Assembly: GCA_014728185.1 (NCBI GenBank)
Contig: WJMB01000393.1
Span: 1 to 7,415, forward strand
Reading direction: 5' to 3'
DNA from: Candidatus Coatesiibacteriota bacterium
GTDB taxonomy: Bacteria; RBG-13-66-14
Length of the DNA stretch: 7,415 bases
Position 1 is the first letter of the stretch, and each line of letters begins with the position of its first letter. The position numbers and the translations under genes are program-made. Under the pieces are notes generated by a model that was not told the origin of the DNA, made no database searches, and saw nothing but the letters and a program-made list of their open reading frames with translations. Positions 5,201 to 7,415 of the stretch are shown piece after piece.

Positions 5201-7415
5201 CCTCTACCGGGTCCAGCTCAAGGGTGTGCGCTGGAAAGATACCTTCCTCGACCCCGACTCGGCCTTCAACCAGCTCGATGTGGGCACCATCGACTCCGAG
5301 ACCGACGCCGACTACATCCCCCTGGAACCGACCACCGACGACGATGGTTTCGTCGAGCGCGAGCAGGCCCTGGAGCTCAAATACACCGCCCCGGCCTGGA
5401 ACGACTACGGCTTCGACGGCCTGCCCGGCTCCGGCTCCTTCGGCCCCGGCTCAGGCGAGTACTCACTGTCCCCGGGCAGCCGGCCCGACCCCGGCGAGAA
5501 CGACGGCATCCTCAACACCGAGGACACCAACCACAACGGCATTCTCGATCCCGGCGAGGACATCGGCTGGGCCGGCTACGATCCCCAACTCACCGGCGCC
5601 GGCAACGGCGTGCTGGACTCCGAGGACGAGATCGTGCTGCTGGCCGAACAGGAGTTCCTGGACAGCCGCGACCTGACCACCCACGGCACCCTGTCGGTCA
5701 GCTTCTACAACCGCAACCACGAGCGCGCCCAGGTCGATCTGGCCACCTTCCGCATCGGCACCGACGAGGACAACTACTACGAGTTCCGCGCGCCCCTGGG
5801 AGAAATCGACGGGGGCTGGCAGCGCGTCGACGTGCCCTTCGACGAGCTGGTGGCCCTGCGTCAGCATTACGAGGAGCTGGACCCCGACACCCGCCCCCTG
5901 GTCTACCGTGAGGGCAACCTGGCCGTCAAGGGCTCGCCCAGTCTGGTGCGGGTCTACTGGATGGCCGCCGGGGTGACCACCACGGCGCCCATGGACGGTT
6001 ATGTCGGCCCCGACAGCGAACAGGGCCGGGTCTGGGTCAACAACATCGACCTCTACGACGCCGTCCAGCGCGAGGGCCGGGCCGTGCGCGGCCGGGTGAT
6101 GCTGGACTTCGGCGACGCGCTGACCCTCCAGGGCGATTACACCAAGCTTGACGGCGACTTCCAGTCCATCGGACTGCGGCGCACCGGGATCACCAGCGAG
6201 GACTACCAGGCCTCGGGCACCCTCCAACTGGGCGCCTTCCTCCCCAACGAGTGGAAGATCGGCCTGCCGCTCTCGGCCAGCTACACCCGCTCCGACGACT
6301 ACGTGGCCAACATAGCCGAGTACGAGGGCTCCCTGGAGGACGTGGGACGCACCACCTCGGACACCACCAAGGTCTCGCTGGGCTTCAACCGGGTCAACCT
6401 GCCCCGGATCAACCTTTCCTACACCGACTACAACGGCTTCAACGAGAGCTTCGGCCGTCGCGACGACGACGTGACCTATAGCGCCGATCTGGACTACTCG
6501 CTGCTCCAGGGCTTCTTCCTGCTGCCGACCAAAATCAACGCCCGTTACCTCTATCAGTCCCAGCGCACCGACTACGACGAGGACACCGGCCGCGTCGACA
6601 CCCACACCGGCGAGCACGAGTTCAACTCCAGCCTGACCTGGCAGTTCATCCGCGGTCTCTCGCTGACTCCGCGCTACAGTTTCACCGACAGTCGGGACCT
6701 GCGTCGCGGCGAGGACATCGGCTTCGGCCAGACCAGCGGCGTCAGTCTCTCCTACAACCGCTACCGGCTGGTCCAGCCCTCGCTGGACTACCTGACCACC
6801 TACACCGAGCGCTTCAACCCCGGGGGGAGCACCACCGAGGACACCTACGACGTCAGCGTCTCCAACAACTTCACCGCCAGCCTGCCCACCAGTCCGGGGC
6901 TGCTCATCGAAGACTACTTCGGCTCCTGGACCGCCAACGCCAACTTCTCCCTGCGGCGCGGCTCCACCTACAACGACACAAGCGGCACCCCGCCCCCCGA
7001 GTACGTCTGGGGCTGGGACACCGTCTGGAAGGAGGCCGGCGAGGCGATCTCGGCCAGCCGAGGCTACTCCTACATGATCTCCACCCGCCTGCGGCCCCTG
7101 GAGTTCTTCCGCGCCTCCTCCAACACCAGCCTGCACGAGCTGGACTTCCTGCTGGCCCAGCTCAAATACTCCTTCTCCAACGACCTGACCGAAAGCTACG
7201 GCACGACCAGTCAGACCTGGACCGAGACCTGGCCGGCGGGGGACCTGACCATCACCACCACCCGCTACTTCCCGATCTTCGCCGAGCTGTTGCAGCAGTC
7301 CATTCTCAAGCTGGGCTTCCAGAAAACGACGGTCAAGCAGATCGGCGTCAGCACCTCCCGGACCTACTCGCCCAACTTCTCCTGGCGGGCCACCTGGTCC
7401 GACGCCCTCTCGACC
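2166..7415 (+). CDS. sprA: SprA/Sov-family outer-membrane translocon, T9SS-type (3'-partial)
   Basis: The frame is open for 1,750 codons and leaves the window without a stop; SprA proteins are usually about 2,300-2,500 residues. In Bacteroidota, SprA is a 36-strand single-chain barrel that passes T9SS cargo across the outer membrane. Residues 1-23 form a Sec signal peptide (KRR, then LAILALLLLTGL, then PAAA|Q). Residues 173-271 match the SprA N-terminal domain: VEGTIAERVIVNVDY, then YQGKEDEFIKRAELGDV, then SAKSLFG. SprA landmarks continue with SPQVIDQDQGLLVFPERHPF (from about 515), a DY-x-ID-x-x-x-G-x-L module (596-608), NLEYLEFYLYRGG (near 832), TEDLDFNLTLDTTESYYGY (927-945), NYYEFRAPL (1203-1211) and VWVNNIDLYD (1289-1298), followed by beta-strand-rich barrel sequence to the window end. 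No cysteine is present. TTG at 2166 is chosen because the signal peptide starts there; its Shine-Dalgarno is weak (AGAG, 9 bases upstream). The family call rests on motifs recalled from SprA. Whether a full T9SS exists in this host cannot be seen. Confidence 0.9.
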   Translation, partial: MKRRLAILALLLLTGLAALPAAAQSAPPRIPRFYYRLKRHRAFQHEMITRFELELPRRPVLEFAPGGLTLDYTPPTGADVIEGYRSWRRSHDAMGRAYDTPFSHTLYGDRVESIRAREARIAQESNEGVISDIEIEWLATTLKISGRKLFELAYTTKDYENPPDPTLEGGQRDFSMDQETQIRVEGTIAERVIVNVDYDDTRENDARNEISLVYQGKEDEFIKRAELGDVMLSVPSTRFVSYSAKSLFGAKIEGGLGEWMSFTLIGSREKGVTEEEQYTGTGQLQRESIRDTDYTERLYYRVDSNENHFGDPNTPIQIAEDPVDGGAVFDVWIYASGQTHDPTIDYYDFEADRYDDEADDSPTAPPVPTGETYSSSYWRLLEPVNDYTINKYTGRLDFKSTVQSYEYVAVSYAVALQNSPTQIVYQVGAGALPLPKLLKSGQTGDDSLLDYMHENIYYLGATGVELDSDFLLQIEDLQGRTNDAEDINDNGDTEEPLVRALGLTRDPGGADDSISPQVIDQDQGLLVFPERHPFRKDGEEGTDEDAYDPSYGNRNHRYNIRVEFHSASAARFLRPNIIPGSEEIRLNGRKLVRDVDYIIDYDSGYLEFLIPGANDSDADLDITYEYQPLFGDSGKTLAGGRLEFKPFEFFTIGGTYIGEWTDKPTDASEVPELRAIPSMHQVIDTDAKLELKNDFMTSLVSWLPGVDSEAQSTLLVEGEMAYSFYNPNRVGRTHLDDLEGAHQSISMPLLDTDWLPSSPPTYAGELYDQADRRLVDLDDVNNYPQSQIDPDWRTDETATLLEVSDLPQQADQWDSFARIIAANGLDLGERNLEYLEFYLYRGGTFNGGVLHFDIGMINEDADGDFVDDGFYTGYDSEDQGSEPGFEPFGSDPGELDGRLQTGEDTGIEFNNGYIETTIGADDGFLTTEDLDFNLTLDTTESYYGYAVPLDEIPSEYLGRELGNGWVTVRIPLELDTVRPGDNNPPTNAVIKTMRIWIESTVEGSFAPSSFLYLYRVQLKGVRWKDTFLDPDSAFNQLDVGTIDSETDADYIPLEPTTDDDGFVEREQALELKYTAPAWNDYGFDGLPGSGSFGPGSGEYSLSPGSRPDPGENDGILNTEDTNHNGILDPGEDIGWAGYDPQLTGAGNGVLDSEDEIVLLAEQEFLDSRDLTTHGTLSVSFYNRNHERAQVDLATFRIGTDEDNYYEFRAPLGEIDGGWQRVDVPFDELVALRQHYEELDPDTRPLVYREGNLAVKGSPSLVRVYWMAAGVTTTAPMDGYVGPDSEQGRVWVNNIDLYDAVQREGRAVRGRVMLDFGDALTLQGDYTKLDGDFQSIGLRRTGITSEDYQASGTLQLGAFLPNEWKIGLPLSASYTRSDDYVANIAEYEGSLEDVGRTTSDTTKVSLGFNRVNLPRINLSYTDYNGFNESFGRRDDDVTYSADLDYSLLQGFFLLPTKINARYLYQSQRTDYDEDTGRVDTHTGEHEFNSSLTWQFIRGLSLTPRYSFTDSRDLRRGEDIGFGQTSGVSLSYNRYRLVQPSLDYLTTYTERFNPGGSTTEDTYDVSVSNNFTASLPTSPGLLIEDYFGSWTANANFSLRRGSTYNDTSGTPPPEYVWGWDTVWKEAGEAISASRGYSYMISTRLRPLEFFRASSNTSLHELDFLLAQLKYSFSNDLTESYGTTSQTWTETWPAGDLTITTTRYFPIFAELLQQSILKLGFQKTTVKQIGVSTSRTYSPNFSWRATWSDALST
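2682..2978 (+). other. SprA N-terminal (SprA_N-like) domain core
   Basis: This stretch encodes residues 173-271 of the SprA homolog. It carries the order of conserved features I know from SprA: a G-T-I-x-x-(K/R) strand, an N-x-x-Y turn, an L-x-Y-x-G-x-EDE-x-I segment, an E-x-G-x-V-x-L-x-x-P segment and an S-x-SLFG turn, followed by a strand ending in S-R-E-K. Recognition is by eye against remembered family sequence, not by a profile search. Confidence 0.75.
5502..5618 (+). other. Cluster of Asp/Asn-rich NG(I/V)LD loops, probably Ca2+-binding
   Basis: Three copies of (D/N)-G-(I/V)-L-(D/N) lie at residues 1113-1117, 1124-1128 and 1147-1151 of the SprA homolog. The middle one fits a full EF-hand-type loop: D1120, N1122, N1124, G1125, D1128 and E1131 at loop positions 1, 3, 5, 6, 9 and 12. 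The flanking copies lack acidic residues at some positions. Calcium binding is inferred from this pattern. The cluster sits between the two jelly-roll-like modules, so it may stabilise their linker. Confidence 0.55.

Noticed and set aside
5463..7136. Minus-strand open frame of 557 codons
   Set aside because: It has the same mirror-register origin; it ends at the sense TCA codon at 5463. Its low-complexity Val/Gly/Ala/Asp composition is expected from reverse-complemented GC-rich codons.

Overview
The window is GC-rich by inspection and holds two genes on the + strand, separated by a short, structured intergenic region. It reads as the chromosome of a Gram-negative (diderm) bacterium. The first gene (1-1966, 5' end cut off) is glyS, the beta subunit of the bacterial alpha2-beta2 glycyl-tRNA synthetase. 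The second (2166-7415, 3' end cut off) is a very large exported protein of at least 1,750 residues. I recognise it as a homolog of SprA/Sov, the giant single-chain outer-membrane beta-barrel that forms the translocon of the type IX secretion system (T9SS).

The pairing says something about the host. SprA is best known from Bacteroidota, but as far as I know members of that phylum mostly use a single-chain glycyl-tRNA synthetase rather than GlyQ/GlyS. A GlyS-type enzyme beside a SprA homolog in GC-rich DNA suggests a different lineage, perhaps an uncultured phylum in or near the FCB (Fibrobacterota-Chlorobiota-Bacteroidota) group. The phylum cannot be fixed from this window.

Layout: 1-1966 is the glyS remainder, starting roughly 80-90 codons into the gene. 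1967-2165 (199 bp) contains a small hairpin just after glyS, a good intrinsic terminator with a T6 tract (2040-2068), a 7-base motif CCGACGT present twice directly and once inverted, and a strong 11-bp inverted repeat (2096-2126). From 2166 to the window end a single uninterrupted frame encodes the SprA homolog: signal peptide, SprA N-terminal region, beta-sandwich modules, two jelly-roll-like modules with Asp/Asn-rich loops between them, then barrel-forming beta strands.

The two genes are probably not co-transcribed, because a terminator lies between them and the second gene has its own upstream palindrome. Their adjacency suggests no functional link: one is housekeeping translation, the other cell-surface export. 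The large minus-strand open frames opposite the SprA gene are mirror images of its codons and are not counted as genes.
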